Positions 1-12,722 are shown, counted from the first letter of the stretch. The stretch is 64,000 nt of DNA from Tillandsia leiboldiana (GCA_029204045.2 CM055060.1:58281603-58345602); one strand, 5' to 3'. Notes: generated by a model not told the origin, from the sequence alone. Made by a program: numbers and translations.

Positions 1-3000
1 TCACTGTACAACTGGAAATAATACAACAATGTCCGTCTCCCAAAAATGATAATCATACAGTATCCTCATATACAAACTCAGAACTCAACCGGGAGGTATC
101 TCCAATAAATACATCAGTGTACAGGCTCTCAATACATGACAATCCTCACTACAACAGTCTCTCAAAGAAGGAAAAATAAAATAACTAATCTACTGAAGCT
201 CTCCTCTGAAGGGGTACCGCTACACACCAACGACGGGTAGGGAACTAGCTCGCGACTCCCTCGCCTCGGTCAGAAGGATCAGCAACAGGAACAACAGGAA
301 CCGGAGTAGAAGTCCCTGGGGAAAGACACCACGACGGGTGTGAGAACTACATCCCACAGTAGTTCTCAGTGGGTGCCGCCAACAAGCCCGACGGTCTGCC
401 CACTAAGTCTACTAGAGGCATAAAACAACAATTGCAGTGCTGTAAGGAAAGCTGGGAAAAGTAAACTCTACAGCTACTATCCCTCTATCTAGATGCTCAA
501 AGAGTGGAACAGAAAGAACATGATGCCACAACTAACTCTCATCTCTGATCACCCAATCTAAACTGACTGCCTCATCGGGTCCAGTCAAACCTGCGCCAAC
601 CTACTGCCGTTACGTCCCGGAGGAGCGGACTTACGTAGGACGTCCATGACTGCGAACACCAGCACAGCCAGAGGGACAAATGCAACGACAAGTCGCGATA
701 GAAAAGCTCAATCTCACACCGGTACAACAACCCGGTCTCGCCTACTCCGGAGTGGCACTCGAGGGGAGCGACCCGCTCGAGTAAAAAGTAACCCATCTCA
801 AGTATCTCTGAAAAGTATCTCTGTCAAGCTCAAATGTGGCTCATGCAGGCTATGATCCACGATCAAACAGATCGGTAACTCCAAGCTCAAAGCACAACTC
901 AGTCGGAAAAAGAACCTCGACTCGAACAGGAATAGCCCAAAACACTCTCACAGCTATGTCGGAGAACCCTCAACGACTCAATCTGATAAATGCACGACCA
1001 TGGCTGAGTCGGGAAACCTCCACGACTCGATCTGCCAGAACCCCAAGATCCTCAAAGCTAAGTGGGAGAACCACCTCCACCACTAAATCAGAAAAGCAAC
1101 CTCTAGATCACACTCTACCAACTCATAGCACAAAGTCGCATCCACTGCGAGAAACTGCCTCAACAGGCCAACACCGGATCCACTGCGAACAACTGCCTCA
1201 ACAGGCCAACATCGCAACCACTGACACGAGGAAGGGTCCGGGAACCCCGAAAGACTAGAACCTACAATCCAAATCAACAAGAACAGGCTCCAGGTATAGC
1301 CTCTCGTTGTTCTCGTCCCAAGAAGAAGGCAGACCTTAGAACCCAGACCACTCGAATCATCTCGGGTGGTTAATTTATAGGAAAAAGGTGACATTTCTTA
1401 CTGAAGCCATCTGATCTGTAAGAAATCCATATTTAATGATTTTTAGTTCTTTTTAGGAAAACAGTTGAAACCAAGTTTTATATCCAAGCCTCGAAGGCTA
1501 ATGCCTTCGTCCAATCAAACAAGAACAGACTCCGGCGACCCTACGATGCTTGGAAGAAACCATTTGGTTGACAAAAATCATATGTGTGTCCAAAAAGGTT
1601 CTGGGTTTAAGGTCCTGCTAACACTGATATACCGCTGCCACTAACACAGCGGCGACAGATAAAACAAGAGAATAAAACATCTCGGGACCGCCGTCTACCC
1701 AAACAGCTCCCGCTACAGATGAACAACCAACTACATCTACCAGACTCCACTCTGCTCCCAAGCACGAGTGTAACATGCATCCCACACTAAAAGATAACTC
1801 CTGACCACTCGGCCTACTACCCGGGCGAGGAAGAACACTATGTCCAGGAAAGTAGAAGTGTGGATGTCTAAAGCAAAAATAACCCTAGCCCAAGTGAGGG
1901 TTTTCTACTAGTCTGGTTACACATGCAACATATGACGGGGTGCTAGGTCAAGTTCCAAGATAACATTAATCAACAGCTTGTAGGGAAGGACAATAAACAC
2001 ATGATCATCTGACAGCATTAGGAACATAAATTCCTAAATTCTAGCATGCTATACAAAATACATCTACAACATGCATGTCCCTACACTGATAGAAGTAATG
2101 TACAGTCCATAGGTCATGAAGACGAGGCCACCCACCTGAAAATGCTAACTGTCCGGAGTTCCACAGCTGAAAACACCAGAAGCAACAACCTCCACTAATC
2201 CTCAACACCAACGGGTTCACAAACATCCGCAAATACTCCTGGGTACAATAAAAGGTCCAAGGTTACACTTTATTCCACAAAATAACCAAGTACAAAAATC
2301 TGCATAAGACAGTCCTAAAGATCTGAAATTTCCACCTGCAGAAAGTGCCCTGAAAATTCTGATAAAAATAACACAGCGATCGTCTCGTCGAGACCTTCGA
2401 AACGGGTACCTGCACGCCCAAATCCGAGCCCCGTAGGCCAAGTTATAAATTCCACAGTACAGGCGCGCAAACACTCACAACCACACAACTGTAAACCCAA
2501 ACACAGATAAAAGGGGAATAGTATACCTCCGGGAAGGTCTCGGAAAAATCCAAGGAAAATATGACGATGATCCTCGCGACGAGTAGATGAAAAAAGTGTA
2601 TAGGCTCGTCTCAATCCGACGCTCGAGTGCGGAGATAAAATTCCGGCAAGCCTCCGCTGTCCAGAAATCCACCAGCAAAACAGTGGCTTAGAAATGCCTC
2701 GTAAACCGTGCCAAGAACTCAGAATCAATCAAGGTGATCAACACAGAAATCGAAGGCGTACCTCTCGTGAACGCGGTGCCACAAAAATCGTCTCAAAATT
2801 CCATCGGGGTAGCTCAGGGGGTCTCCCACACTGAAAGGCGACGGTAGAAGCCAAAATCCAAGAAACGTCGCAGTGCGCCGCGTCGCAGAAAGCACGGATC
2901 TCGAGGCCTCCAAAAATTCTGTAAATCCATCACAAGGTTGAGCACAAGGTGAGGAACATTTCCTCTTAAAACCTCTGCCTGAAAAGAGCTCGGCAAAACC

Positions 3001-3024
3001 TTCAAAACGCAGGCCAAAGGGGGC

Positions 3025-3032
3025 TATTTATA
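3025..3032 (-). promoter_or_regulatory. TATA box of the LTR promoter (minus strand)
   Basis: TATAAATA read on the minus strand, directly after the GC-rich U3. Transcription would run leftwards, away from the first P450. Confidence 0.5.
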
Positions 3033-3158
3033 GCCCCAACTCAACAAATCCTGAAATACCCATTTTGTCCCAACTTTCGGGCGCCCACAACTTCCGGGCT
3101 GCTACAGTGACCCAGAATGTACCCCAAACCAGCTGCGCCCGAATCGTCCCTGGAGTGA

Positions 3159-3486
3159 CACGTGTCCCCGAACAGGCAACAGCGAGCGCGGCCAACCGCG
3201 TCGCGCCACGTGTCCTCCTGCTCTGCCGCCGAACGCGGAGTCAACTCCTCGGGATTCGCGCCCACGTGCGCCCGGTCGCGCCCACGTCGCGCCCACGTGC
3301 GCGGCCGCGCAGCCCACGGCCCCGTGTCGGGCCCGCATCCCGAGGCACCTGCTGCCAGCTGCGTGGACCGCGCGCTCGTGCACCAGCCAATGCCATCACG
3401 CCACGTGTCCCGCTCCGGTCCACCGTGCACCCGCGATATTCCATGGACCGCGCCTGCCGCGCCGGCCAATCGGGAGGCGCCACGTG
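3159..3486. promoter_or_regulatory. Cluster of six CACGTG (G-box/ABRE-like) cores in the LTR U3
   Basis: CACGTG occurs at 3159-3164, 3207-3212, 3263-3268, 3294-3299, 3402-3407 and 3481-3486, three of them as ACGTGTC. This palindrome is the core bound by plant bZIP and bHLH factors. The cluster belongs to the retrotransposon U3 but lies 0.67-1.0 kb upstream of the first P450 start codon. Occurrence is seen directly; any function is inferred. Confidence 0.5.
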
Positions 3487-4073
3487 GCCCGCGCCCGGTG
3501 CACGACTCCCGCGGTGGACCGATCGGCCTCTCCTCGGCCCGCCGCCGCGCTCCGCCGTCCGCCGCCGCCGCCGGCGCAACTCCGGCCGCCGGAACAGTAA
3601 CCCCACGCCTCGAAATCCGTGCCAGGTCATCCGAGCTCCGAAAAATACAAGTAAATAGTCCATCTTGACCGTTTTCGCGTGCTGAATCCAAATCCGAAGT
3701 CCGATTTGCCAAATTCCACCTCTAAAATTTACCAAAAATTCCCGAAAAAGCAAACTTGATCCATTTTTCATGTCGGGTCCAATCCTTGGGTCCAATATGC
3801 GCGCAAATACCTCTAACACCCAACATGGGTCTCCAGAAGCCGCAGATCTAACAGTAATCCAAACGTGGGAATTTCCGGGTCCTCACAGCCCTCCAACCAC
3901 CATGACACCCTGCTTACAAAAGCGTTTTACAAATAATTTTTTTACAACGTTATTTTTAAAATTTTTAAATTTATTAGAATTAATTTTAAAAAAAATCCGG
4001 CGAAAAGCGCTCCATAAAAAAATATAGCTTAATTAAGTGGAAAGAAGAAGCTGAAATGAGGCATGCATGCAGA

Positions 4074-4085
4074 TACTATAAATGC
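4074..4085 (+). promoter_or_regulatory. TATA box of P450 gene 1
   Basis: ACTATAAATGCA sits about 75 bp before the start codon. The block 4000-4153 is nearly the same as 13137-13264 upstream of P450 gene 2, including the TATA box and a shared leader with AAAGGAGAGCAACCC. Similarity stops near 4000, where sequence next to the LTR begins. Confidence 0.6.
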
Positions 4086-4153
4086 ATAGCATATAAATGA
4101 ACTCCTAGTCCCAACCAAAAGGAGAGCAACCCAAATTAATTAAGTTCCTATAT

Positions 4154-5743
4154 ATGGCTCTTCCTCAGATGATAGCCTCCCTGCCTTTCCCACCTGTTCT
4201 TGTTGTCCTCCTACTGCTCCCTCTTCTCTTCCTCACAAGAAGAATGGGGAGCAGTACAGAACTAAAACTACCCCCGGCCCCTCCCAAGCTCCCACTAATC
4301 GGCAACCTCCACCAGCTAGGGACTCTCCCCCACCACTCCCTCTATCACCTCTCGCAGCGATGCGGACCCCTCATGTATCTGAAACTTGGCCGCAGGCCGA
4401 CCGTCGTGGTCTCCTCTGCCGACATGGCCAAGGAGATCCTAAAGACGCACGATCTGGAGTCCTGCAGCCGACCTTCCCTCACCTCGTTTACAAAGCTCTC
4501 CTACGGTAGCTCGGACATCGCCTTCGGGGCATATGGAGGGCAATGGAGAGAACTCCGAAGAATTTGCATCATTGAACTTTTCAGTGCCAAGAAGGTGGCC
4601 TCGTTTCGATCCATTAGAGAAGAAGAGGTGGAAAGAACTATGAACTCGATATCCTCTTATTCAAGCAGTTCTCTCCCCGTCGATTTGAGCAAAGAACTGG
4701 TCGCGCTCACAAGCATAATCACTTGCAGAATGGCTTTTGGAAGGAGCTACTGTGACGTCGGAAGCAGATTTAAGACGATTCTGAACGAAGCACAGGCCAT
4801 GCTCGGGGGCTTTTTCATCGCGGACTACTTTCCTATCATCGGATGGGCCGATTGGCTCACAGGGATGAGAGCGAGGCTCGAGAAGAACTTTACCGATCTT
4901 GATCGGTTCTACGACCAAGTCATCGACGAGCATCTCGATAGAGCGCAGCAGCAGCAGCAGCAGGACTCCGGCGAAGACCTTGTGGATATTCTACTGCGCA
5001 TGCAAAAGGATGAGAAGAGTCTAACCACAGACCAGATCAAAGGAGTTATTATGGTACGTAAAACTTCCGATACCGAATCACATAAAACATTTACCTATAT
5101 TATTCTACACAAGCTTACCATTTTTCCGCAGAATATTTTCATTGGTGGGAGCGATACGTCCTCAGCCACTGTGGTATGGGCCATGACGGAGCTAATGCGG
5201 CACCCGCAATCGATGAAAAATGCCCAAGAAGAAGTAAGGAGCCTCGTCGGGAGGAAAGGAAAGGTAGAGGAGAGTGACATCGACCAACTACGCTACCTCA
5301 AGTGCGTTGTGAAGGAGACCATGCGATTTCACCCGGTGGTTCCGATGCTGATCCCAAAAACGACGCTGCATCATTTCAAAATCAACGGCTACGATGTCCC
5401 GTCCAATACGATGGTGTACATCAATGCTTGGGCGATCGGAAGGGACGGGAGTTACTGGGAATCGCCGGAGGCGTTCAAGCCGGAGAGGTTCGTGAATAGC
5501 TCGGATCTGGACTTCGCCGGAAAGGACTTCAATTTGATACCGTTTGGGGAAGGTCGCAGGATCTGCCCAGGGAAGAACCTCGGGCTCAAAACGGTCGAGA
5601 TCATGCTCGCCAACCTTCTTTACTCCTTCGACTGGAAACTTCCGACTGGTATGACGGAGGAGGATATCAACATGGATGAGGCGCCGGGCATTGCTGTGCA
5701 CAAAAAACATACTCTCCGCCTTCTCGCCACTAGATATATATAG
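4154..5743 (+). CDS. Cytochrome P450, CYP71 family (tandem gene 1)
   Basis: Haem-thiolate monooxygenase of the A-type plant P450s, expected on the cytosolic face of the ER with a CPR partner. Exon 1 is 4154-5053 and exon 2 is 5132-5743; the 78-nt GT-AG intron (5054-5131) is in frame and stop-free, so a naive reading runs through it. The spliced protein is 503 aa, normal for CYP71. In order: N-terminal anchor (about 8-28), proline hinge LPPAPPKLP (39-47), C-helix WRELRR (131-136), six-glutamine tract (265-270), I-helix GGSDTSS (305-311), K-helix ETMR (362-365), PERF (417-420), and haem loop FGEGRRICPG (438-447) with Cys445 as the iron ligand. All catalytic motifs are intact. The core resembles gene 3 while both ends resemble gene 2, suggesting conversion. 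The substrate cannot be named; CYP71A-like is my best subfamily guess. Confidence 0.93.
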   Translation: MALPQMIASLPFPPVLVVLLLLPLLFLTRRMGSSTELKLPPAPPKLPLIGNLHQLGTLPHHSLYHLSQRCGPLMYLKLGRRPTVVVSSADMAKEILKTHDLESCSRPSLTSFTKLSYGSSDIAFGAYGGQWRELRRICIIELFSAKKVASFRSIREEEVERTMNSISSYSSSSLPVDLSKELVALTSIITCRMAFGRSYCDVGSRFKTILNEAQAMLGGFFIADYFPIIGWADWLTGMRARLEKNFTDLDRFYDQVIDEHLDRAQQQQQQDSGEDLVDILLRMQKDEKSLTTDQIKGVIMVRKTSDTESHKTFTYIILHKLTIFPQNIFIGGSDTSSATVVWAMTELMRHPQSMKNAQEEVRSLVGRKGKVEESDIDQLRYLKCVVKETMRFHPVVPMLIPKTTLHHFKINGYDVPSNTMVYINAWAIGRDGSYWESPEAFKPERFVNSSDLDFAGKDFNLIPFGEGRRICPGKNLGLKTVEIMLANLLYSFDWKLPTGMTEEDINMDEAPGIAVHKKHTLRLLATRYI

Positions 5744-6192
5744 CGTCATCTACAACTAATATATATACCATATATACTGTGCATCCATATATATATTTAT
5801 CGTCTCTCTATCTATCTACCTATATCTATTATCTATCTTACTAGCTATCTTATGATCATGTGTACAATAAGCAAATCATATGCATATTCAAGTTTGATCT
5901 CACAGTGTTTAAGAAAAATCTGAGAGCCGACCTGGCTTGACCTACATGCATGCCCCTTTCATCCAGAAAGTATTTGGCTGTTGATTCTGTATAATTATAC
6001 CAAATTATTATTATTTTTAAAATTTGAATGGTTAGAGAACAATTTTTATATACTAGATTTAAATTTTTTTAATAGTTTAAAAATTTAAATTTAACTAAAT
6101 AGAAAGAAATAAAAAAACGTTAGAAGGCTGGTAAGAAAATTAAATAACGTGCCTAGCTAGTGAGTCTTGAACTCATGATTGCTATATGTGAT

Positions 6193-6359
6193 TAGGGTGT
6201 CAATTCAGTTCGCTGTTTGCGAGTCAGCTCGTGTTCGGTTCAAAATGAATTCGAGATTAAATCGCTCGTTTAGTAAACGAGCCAAATACGAATCGAATTT
6301 TTCAACTTGTTTAATAAACGAGCCGAATACGAGCTGGGATCAGCTCACTCGTCTTTGGT

Positions 6360-6395
<36 letters not shown>

Positions 6396-6696
6396 CCGGC
6401 TATTAATTATATATTCTTATGAGTAAAATTTTTTTATACTCATAAGTTTCATCCCTTTGATGAAATAATATGCGGTTAGGATTATAGTAGTCCCCCTAGG
6501 ATTTACTAGGGTTTAGATTAAGATTTTCATTTTTAATTTTCTTTCAACTTAACACCTAATAATAAAAATAAAAATTTAACTTGTTGTTCGTGAGCTAGCT
6601 CGTGTTCGGCTCATTAATAAACGAGCCAAACACGGACCGAATTTTCAGCTCAATATTTAAACGAGCTAGCTCGTGTTTGGCTCGTTGACACCTCTA
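6193..6696. mobile_element. Non-autonomous hAT-like element, copy A
   Basis: It starts TAGGGTGTCAA and ends TTGACACCTCTA, giving short inverted ends. The arms contain repeated CTCGTTTA/ACGAGC motifs facing each other. It is flanked by 8-bp TATGTGAT (6185-6192) and TCTGTGAC (6697-6704); the second copy at 15310 has TCTGTGAT and TATGTGAC, so an original 8-bp hAT-type duplication is well supported. A (TA)n tract and another short element beginning GGGTCCGGCT are nested inside. No transposase frame is present. Confidence 0.6.
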
Positions 6697-7612
6697 TCTG
6701 TGACAACATATAAAATTATATAAAATAATTATTATTTTCTAAAAATTTAAACTATTAAAAAATAATATTTATATATTTTATATTCAATAGATAACGGTAC
6801 CTCAAATGTAAAAATATTTTAATAATAAATTTTAATTCATACTTTTATATAATTTAATTAGTCAAATTATTAATTAAATAAAATTATATAGAAATAATTT
6901 AATAATTAGATCTATTTAAATAAAAATAATTAAAATTAATATATGTGGGACATAAAATTAAGTATATAATAGCATGTTAGTAATTAAATTATTATTTAGT
7001 AGTTAAAGTTTTTTTATAAAGACTTATATGAAAAATATTTGAGAGAAATCTATTATAATAATTTAAATAAATAAATAAGTAATAGAAAAATAAAATAGTA
7101 CGAAGGAATTGTTTCATGCACCGGGTGTATAGATAAATTTTGTACACTAAATTTTTTAAATTTTATTATAAGAATTTAAACTCTATAATTTTTTATACAT
7201 AAAGTTTTTATATGGTATAGATCACATATAGTATATTGGAATTTGATTTTATAGTATTAATATTGAAAAAATATATTTGAGGCATGCAATATACTAATGT
7301 ACCAGGTGCAAACAATAATTTCGCATAATTGAAAAAAAGTAAGAGGGAACGGTGGGAGAGAAACTACTTCTTATACCGGGTGTATAAGTAAATATTATGG
7401 GCTATATTTTTAAAATTTTATTGTAGAAATTTTAATTACATATTCCTTTTTATATAAACACTTTATGTGATTTAGATCATATTTATTAGTTTATGTAATT
7501 TATTAGTCGATTGAGCGCATGCAATATTTTCTCTCAGTTGAAGTGTAGCTATGGATAATTGTGGAATAGAGATCAGGTCCCAATTCTCCTTTAATGTAGT
7601 TATATATAATAT

Positions 7613-7842
7613 GAGTCCGGCTATTATTTTATCGACAGTATCAAGTATTCAGGACTATCAAGTTTTCTACTCTTAGATTAATATTTTTAATTATTTTCAT
7701 CCGTTAGATTTTACTATTTTTCAAGCCACCCATTAAACCCAACGGGCCCACTATCATCACAACCACACCTCTTTTAATTTAACGGTTAAAAACTTTATAG
7801 TACCAATGACTTGATACTATTAATAGTATTCCAACCTAACTC
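7613..7842. mobile_element. MITE of the GTCCGGCTA family, copy A
   Basis: It begins GAGTCCGGCTATTAT and ends CCAACCTAACTC, imperfect inverted ends, with TA-rich DNA on both sides. Matching copies lie at 16739-16952 and, in a diverged form, at 24602-24830 and 24872-25093. It is non-coding; the superfamily is not determined. Confidence 0.5.
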
Positions 7843-7993
7843 TATATAATATATATATACATATATTATATAATATATATATATATGCGTCGGATTTAAA
7901 CTTATATCTTATACACTATTTTACAATTTTAAAAATTTAAATTTATATCCGATATGGTTTCTAAAATACCGTGGAACAGAAAACCAGACAGGC

Positions 7994-7997
<4 letters not shown>

Positions 7998-8079
<82 letters not shown>
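7998..8079. repeat. (TA)n microsatellite, about 80 bp
   Basis: A pure TA run. The paralogous position near 17110-17120 holds only a short TATATAG, so the tract expanded after the duplication or contracted in the other copy. Confidence 0.95.
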
Positions 8080-8082
<3 letters not shown>

Positions 8083-9199
8083 TGAGAATGCATTCTCTAA
8101 AGACATTTTCTAATTTTTTAGAGATTGAAATAATTTGAAAATTACAAATTGGAAATAAAATGATAGATTGGCCAATTTCAAGAGAAAAAATTTGATTAAA
8201 ATAAAATAATAAAATAATGACGAACGGTAAAAGTGAGGATCAGTATTTATACATGTCTCATTCTTTGATATTTTTGCGGTTCTTAAATTCTTTTTTTGCT
8301 TTTAAATGCAAAGTGTAGTATTTATATAATTTTTTATGTGATTAAAAATTGTATTTTGGTCTATGAATTTTTCGCATAGCCCAATATCGAATGAACTTTA
8401 TTGGATAGTCCGTACTTACTACATTTAAGATTAGTTTTATATTAAAATTAAACTCACGACGTTATTTTATTTATTTCATCATGTTCAAATTAGTTGTTTG
8501 AGAGGTGATGAGAGTGTTGTTTTCGACTAATTCTTTTATCTTTTATTCTCGAACTTTATTATTTGGGGTCGAAACTCTGCAAATCTGTGTTGGGTTCAAA
8601 ATTGTGCTATTCTAGAGACCGTATCCGATATAAATTTAAATTCACACAAATAAATATAAATAAAGAAAAACAAAAAAAAAAGAAATAAAGGAAAAACAAA
8701 GAAAAAAAGAAAGAAAAAGAAAAGTAGAGATAAAGCCTCTCCAGGAGAAGAAAAAAGTGAAGATGAAATTAAAATATGGTGCCCATCAAATAAAAAAAAA
8801 TATTCTAAAGTGTACACTCTAAAAAGTGTACATCTCATATCTTCATCCATCTCAGTGATTCCTAAAAAATATTTTGATAAATAAAAATGTAAAATTTATA
8901 CCCCTTTAGAACGTACATATAGCATTCCTCTTAAGCCATTCAAGAAAATGTCCTTAATTTATGTCCCTTAGCAAGAGGGTACACATGTTTAAGGTTGTGG
9001 CCATGAAGCTAAGTTATTTTTGCATAGGGATTCGGGGGTCCTTTGGGCTTTCTCATTCCATCACATGGCATTGTTTGAATGCTTGTGATTGAGACCCTTC
9101 ATGCGTCATTTTTGATGTTAGTGTTGGATATTTTTAAAAATATCAATTGAATTGATTAAGATGAATCTGAATGTCGCTCACGTCATTTTTAGTGTTACT

Positions 9200-9370
9200 C
9201 CTTCAACTGAAAACTTCCAACTGGTATGATGAAAGAGGATATCGACATGGATGATCCAGACGCCGAGCATTGCTGTGCCAAAAAAAAAAACATACTCTCC
9301 GCCTTCTCCCCACTAGATACTGCGGCATCTACAACTAATATATATACCATACTGTGCATCTATATATCTA
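9200..9370 (+). pseudogene. P450 3'-end relic 1
   Basis: About 120 bp match the last codons of the CYP71 genes (the part encoding KLPTGM, EEDI and the C-terminus), followed by the shared 3' UTR with ACAACTAATATATATACC. The frame is broken: the GMTEEDIN equivalent reads GMMKEDID, then shifts within DDPDAEHCC before a run of A. Nothing upstream resembles the rest of a P450. This is a non-functional remnant of an additional array member. Two closely similar relics lie at 18280 and 19836. Confidence 0.8.
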
Positions 9371-9799
9371 TCATCTCTTTATCTACAACAAGCAAGATAT
9401 ACAAGTTTGATCTCGCAACTACTCTGGCGTACAAGTAATAATTTATCAATATTTAAGTATAGTTTTTGAATCACATGCATATATAGTTTACTTTATTATG
9501 TTAAGACAATCTACTGTAGAAGCATTTTAGGAAAAATTGAAAATCGACCTGACCTAACCTACGTACCCCTTTCATCCGAAAAGTATTTGGCTGTTGATAC
9601 TCCCAGGTTGAATATTACTATACTAATTTAGTAAAGATTCATTCAATTATATAGGATTTTAAGTAATTTTAATGGTAGATTGCTCCAACTGGCCAATCTG
9701 GAAGAATTTTTTTTTTTTTTTTTTTTTTTTTTTGATAAAAATGGATGAATAAAATAATGTAATATATAATAAAAGTACGTATTAGTATTAATATTTATG

Positions 9800-10088
9800 T
9801 AGGGATGTAAACCGGATTAGACGGCCCGTCGGGCCTGGTTCGGCACGACCACAGGTCGAGGTAGAACATAATCACAAACGGGATCAGCCAGTTAAATTGG
9901 GCCGTACTGGGCCAGTGCCCTTGAGCCCACCAAACTTAGGCCTAGCACGACACGGTTCGACAACGGGCTCCAAGGCCTTTTCCTCGGACCTTGGGGTCGG
10001 AACTCTCCTTCAAAAGTTTGCTAATGAAGATCGTGGGAGTGGGTTGGTCCATTGGGCCAAAATACTTTAATAACTATATTTTTTTAGC
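9800..10088. mobile_element. hAT-like element beginning TAGGGATGTAA, left part only
   Basis: It starts TAGGGATGTAAACC after TATTTATG (9792-9799) and contains many GGCCCG/CGGGCC motifs. The right half is absent. The partner copy at 20415-20976 has the right end, TTACATTCCTA, followed by TATTTATA (20977-20984). Together they indicate an 8-bp target duplication. It is non-coding. Confidence 0.5.
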
Positions 10089-11788
10089 TTGATATTCGTG
10101 TTTTTCATCTTCTCCAATCGCTTCGCTCTAACGCTCCCTATAATGTTTAAGTCGTCGCCTTTACGGATCTTGCCAGAGCGCCGCCCCTAACGTCGCACTC
10201 GCGCCCACACCCACGTATATTTGATGGGCACAATATCATAGGCGGGGGCGCAAGTATGGTGGAAGCGAGCGTGACTTCGAAGGGCGACATTCCGACGGAG
10301 TCTATGGTGAAGACTGACGACAGAGAAAAAAAATGTAAAAAATAAATAAATAAATAAATATATATTAAATATTAATTATAATTTTATCTACAGTATAAAA
10401 TTTTTTTTCTCGTCATCCTCGTCCATTTCTTCACACTCTGTACAAAAAAAATGCACCAAAATTTTACTTAATTAAAAAGAATATTTTCTTAATTGAGTGG
10501 AAGCGAGAAGGGGGTGCTCACCAGCATGCCTTCACCCTTACCGGCGCGTGCTGGCGAAGTAGAGGCAAGACAGGGATCCTCGCTCGTCCCCGCGCACCCC
10601 CCGCAAGGCGGAGAGATAAAGAGGTAAAGTGGGTCGTCTCCGCTTCCGCCGCTCTCTTCTCCAGCGTCTCTCCTTCACCTCCACCTCCACCGCGTGCGTC
10701 CCTGGTTCCGAATGGGAATATAAAAAATACGAGAAAGTAGAGGGAAGGAGGAGGAAAAAAAAATAATACAATTTTAATTCAAAGAGTATAAATTTAGTCC
10801 AAAGAATACAACTTTTACCTAAAAAGTATAACTGTTCTTTTAAATAATATAATTTTTATCTCAAATAGTATAATTTTTGTCTAAACCGTTTCTGATATTT
10901 CATTGAATTAAAGCTTTAATCTTTATTTTCATAACATTGTTGGTTTGTAATTATTCATTTTGTAGTTTTTGAATATAATTTTTAAAAATATATAAAATCA
11001 GATTTCTGAACATTTTAAATATTCTAAATTATGTTGGGCGGTGCTAATTAATTACCCACATTCTTTGTTTTCCAGAGAAAACACAAAAAATATATCATAA
11101 TAAATAAATAAAATATTTTTTTATCATTTTTTTTTTAATTACTGATCGTAATATATAAATCTCCTTGTAATGCCAAACGGAGTCTTAATAAAACATAGAA
11201 TGGATTGGTATGGTTTCTTCACTTAGGACACCAAACGAAGAAATGTATAAGAGTACGTAAAGCATATTGGATAGTTATTCTGAGGTCCCATGTTAAACCC
11301 ATGTTAAACAATGACGAAGAAATGTATAAGAGTAAAGCACATTGGTTAGTTATTCTGAGGCCCCTATTCTTGATAGGAAGGGAGACCAAAGGCCTCAATT
11401 AAACAAAAAAATTGAACAATTGAACAATTCTGATTTCTTGGATAGAATGAGTGGGAGAGCAGGGATTTTAATTTTCTTTTTTTTTTCATATTGTCAAACA
11501 ATTGAACAAAAAAATTTATCCTATTATTAATAAAATAATAGCTAGATTCCACATATCTTGTCTCAACCGCCTTCATTGTAGTCCTCAATTAATTAATAAT
11601 AAAAATATAAAATGCCAAAGGCACCTCAAAATATATTTAACAATATTATTAACAAGTAAATTTTGTATATCTGTTAAATATGTCTGATTTAGTTTTTAAA
11701 ATTTTTGGAAATGAAACTAGGATGCTATTAATTTTTTTTAGGTTAAAGCCCGTGAAATTTTTATTAAAAAAATAAAGTTTGGTTATAC

Positions 11789-11878
<90 letters not shown>

Positions 11879-12691
11879 TGGGAAATAACATAAGTGCATT
11901 TACATACAAAGGAAAACATCAATATATTCAAAACTAAATAAAAGAAGAAAGTAAAGAATTATGTAACACGGATATTTCTATAAGTTCTACGTGCTCGTGT
12001 CGGACACTTGCATGTTCGTGTTAGACTCGTATCTGATATAGATATTTTTTAGATGTACATTCAATACTGATTTATAGCACATATAATTAAATATATATAT
12101 ATATATATACATATACAATATAAAATAATAAATATTTTAACTTTTTGACGACTATAGACAAATTTTTTGGACAATATAAATAAATTACGTATAGTAATTT
12201 TTTTTTTTTTAAAGTATAAGAACTATCAATGAAATTTTTTATTAAATTTCATTCGTATAAAAAATATAATAATATTTTACTAAAATCTATATTTTATATA
12301 TAATAAATATATATTATTATATTAATAATACTATATTTTATTATTTGTGTTTATATTATGATTGTATTTTCAATTTTTAAAAATTATCAAGTCGTGGTAT
12401 TTGAATCGTATCGTGTTTCGCATTTGATATCAATATCCGTTCATTTATGTAAATAATAACGATCCTAAATTTTTTTAAAAAAGAAAAAGATATAATGAAC
12501 GATCTCCATATTTGAACCTAATAAATCAAGCTCTTAACATTGAGGCTCATGGCAAAAAATAAAATATATATAGAAGAGATGATCATAGCTAGAAAAAGAT
12601 AATCATTCAGTCTGCACTCCCATTCAAATTTTTGTCCCTCGAATTACGTCAGAATGTTTCTGTCTTCGGACCTGCTCTAGTAATGCATATA

Positions 12692-12722
<31 letters not shown>

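Larger units (their letters stand above)
1..3887 (-). mobile_element. Long LTR of a Del/Tekay-like Ty3/gypsy retrotransposon, left end outside the window
   Basis: Read on the minus strand, the right edge begins TGTGAGGACCCGG, the usual start of Del/Tekay-type LTRs. A very GC-rich U3 follows (about 3100-3650), then a TATA box at 3025-3032, then a long stretch without any protein-coding frame that continues to the window edge. No polyprotein (gag, protease, RT, integrase) frame is present, and no initiator-Met primer-binding site (GCTCTGATACCA on the plus strand) occurs between 1 and 3887. The whole stretch is therefore best read as LTR, which would make it at least 3.9 kb long. The left part could instead be untranslated internal sequence. 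Family assignment rests on the terminal sequence style and is inferred. The frames seen in the GC-rich part are compositional and not genes. Confidence 0.6.
5744..10088. repeat. Segmental duplication, copy A (3' flank of P450 gene 1)
   Basis: The 3' flank of gene 1 is collinear with that of gene 2 (14857 onward). The shared blocks are the 3' UTR, an hAT-like element, AT-rich DNA, a GTCCGGCT-type MITE, a P450 3' relic and, further on, a region also present at 18867-20690. Copy A carries about 80 bp of (TA)n at 7998-8079, where copy B has only a short TATATAG. Apart from the elements listed separately I see no gene here. Confidence 0.85.

Noticed and set aside
646..1394. Frames of 69-140 codons on both strands
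   Set aside because: Thr/Ser/Arg-rich low-complexity readings inside the LTR with no homology I recognise.
3041..3819. Overlapping long frames on both strands in a GC-rich stretch
   Set aside because: Arg/Pro/Ala-rich in all frames, no conserved motif, and located in the U3 of the LTR; explained by base composition.
5288..5749. Long minus-strand frame opposite P450 exon 2 (and its copies at 14305, 27664 and 38048)
   Set aside because: Antisense shadow of the P450 coding sequence; repeated only because the genes are duplicated.
8596..8850. Phe/Leu-rich frames on the minus strand (also at 17658 and 19219)
   Set aside because: Translations of A/G-rich low-complexity DNA in the duplicated flank.
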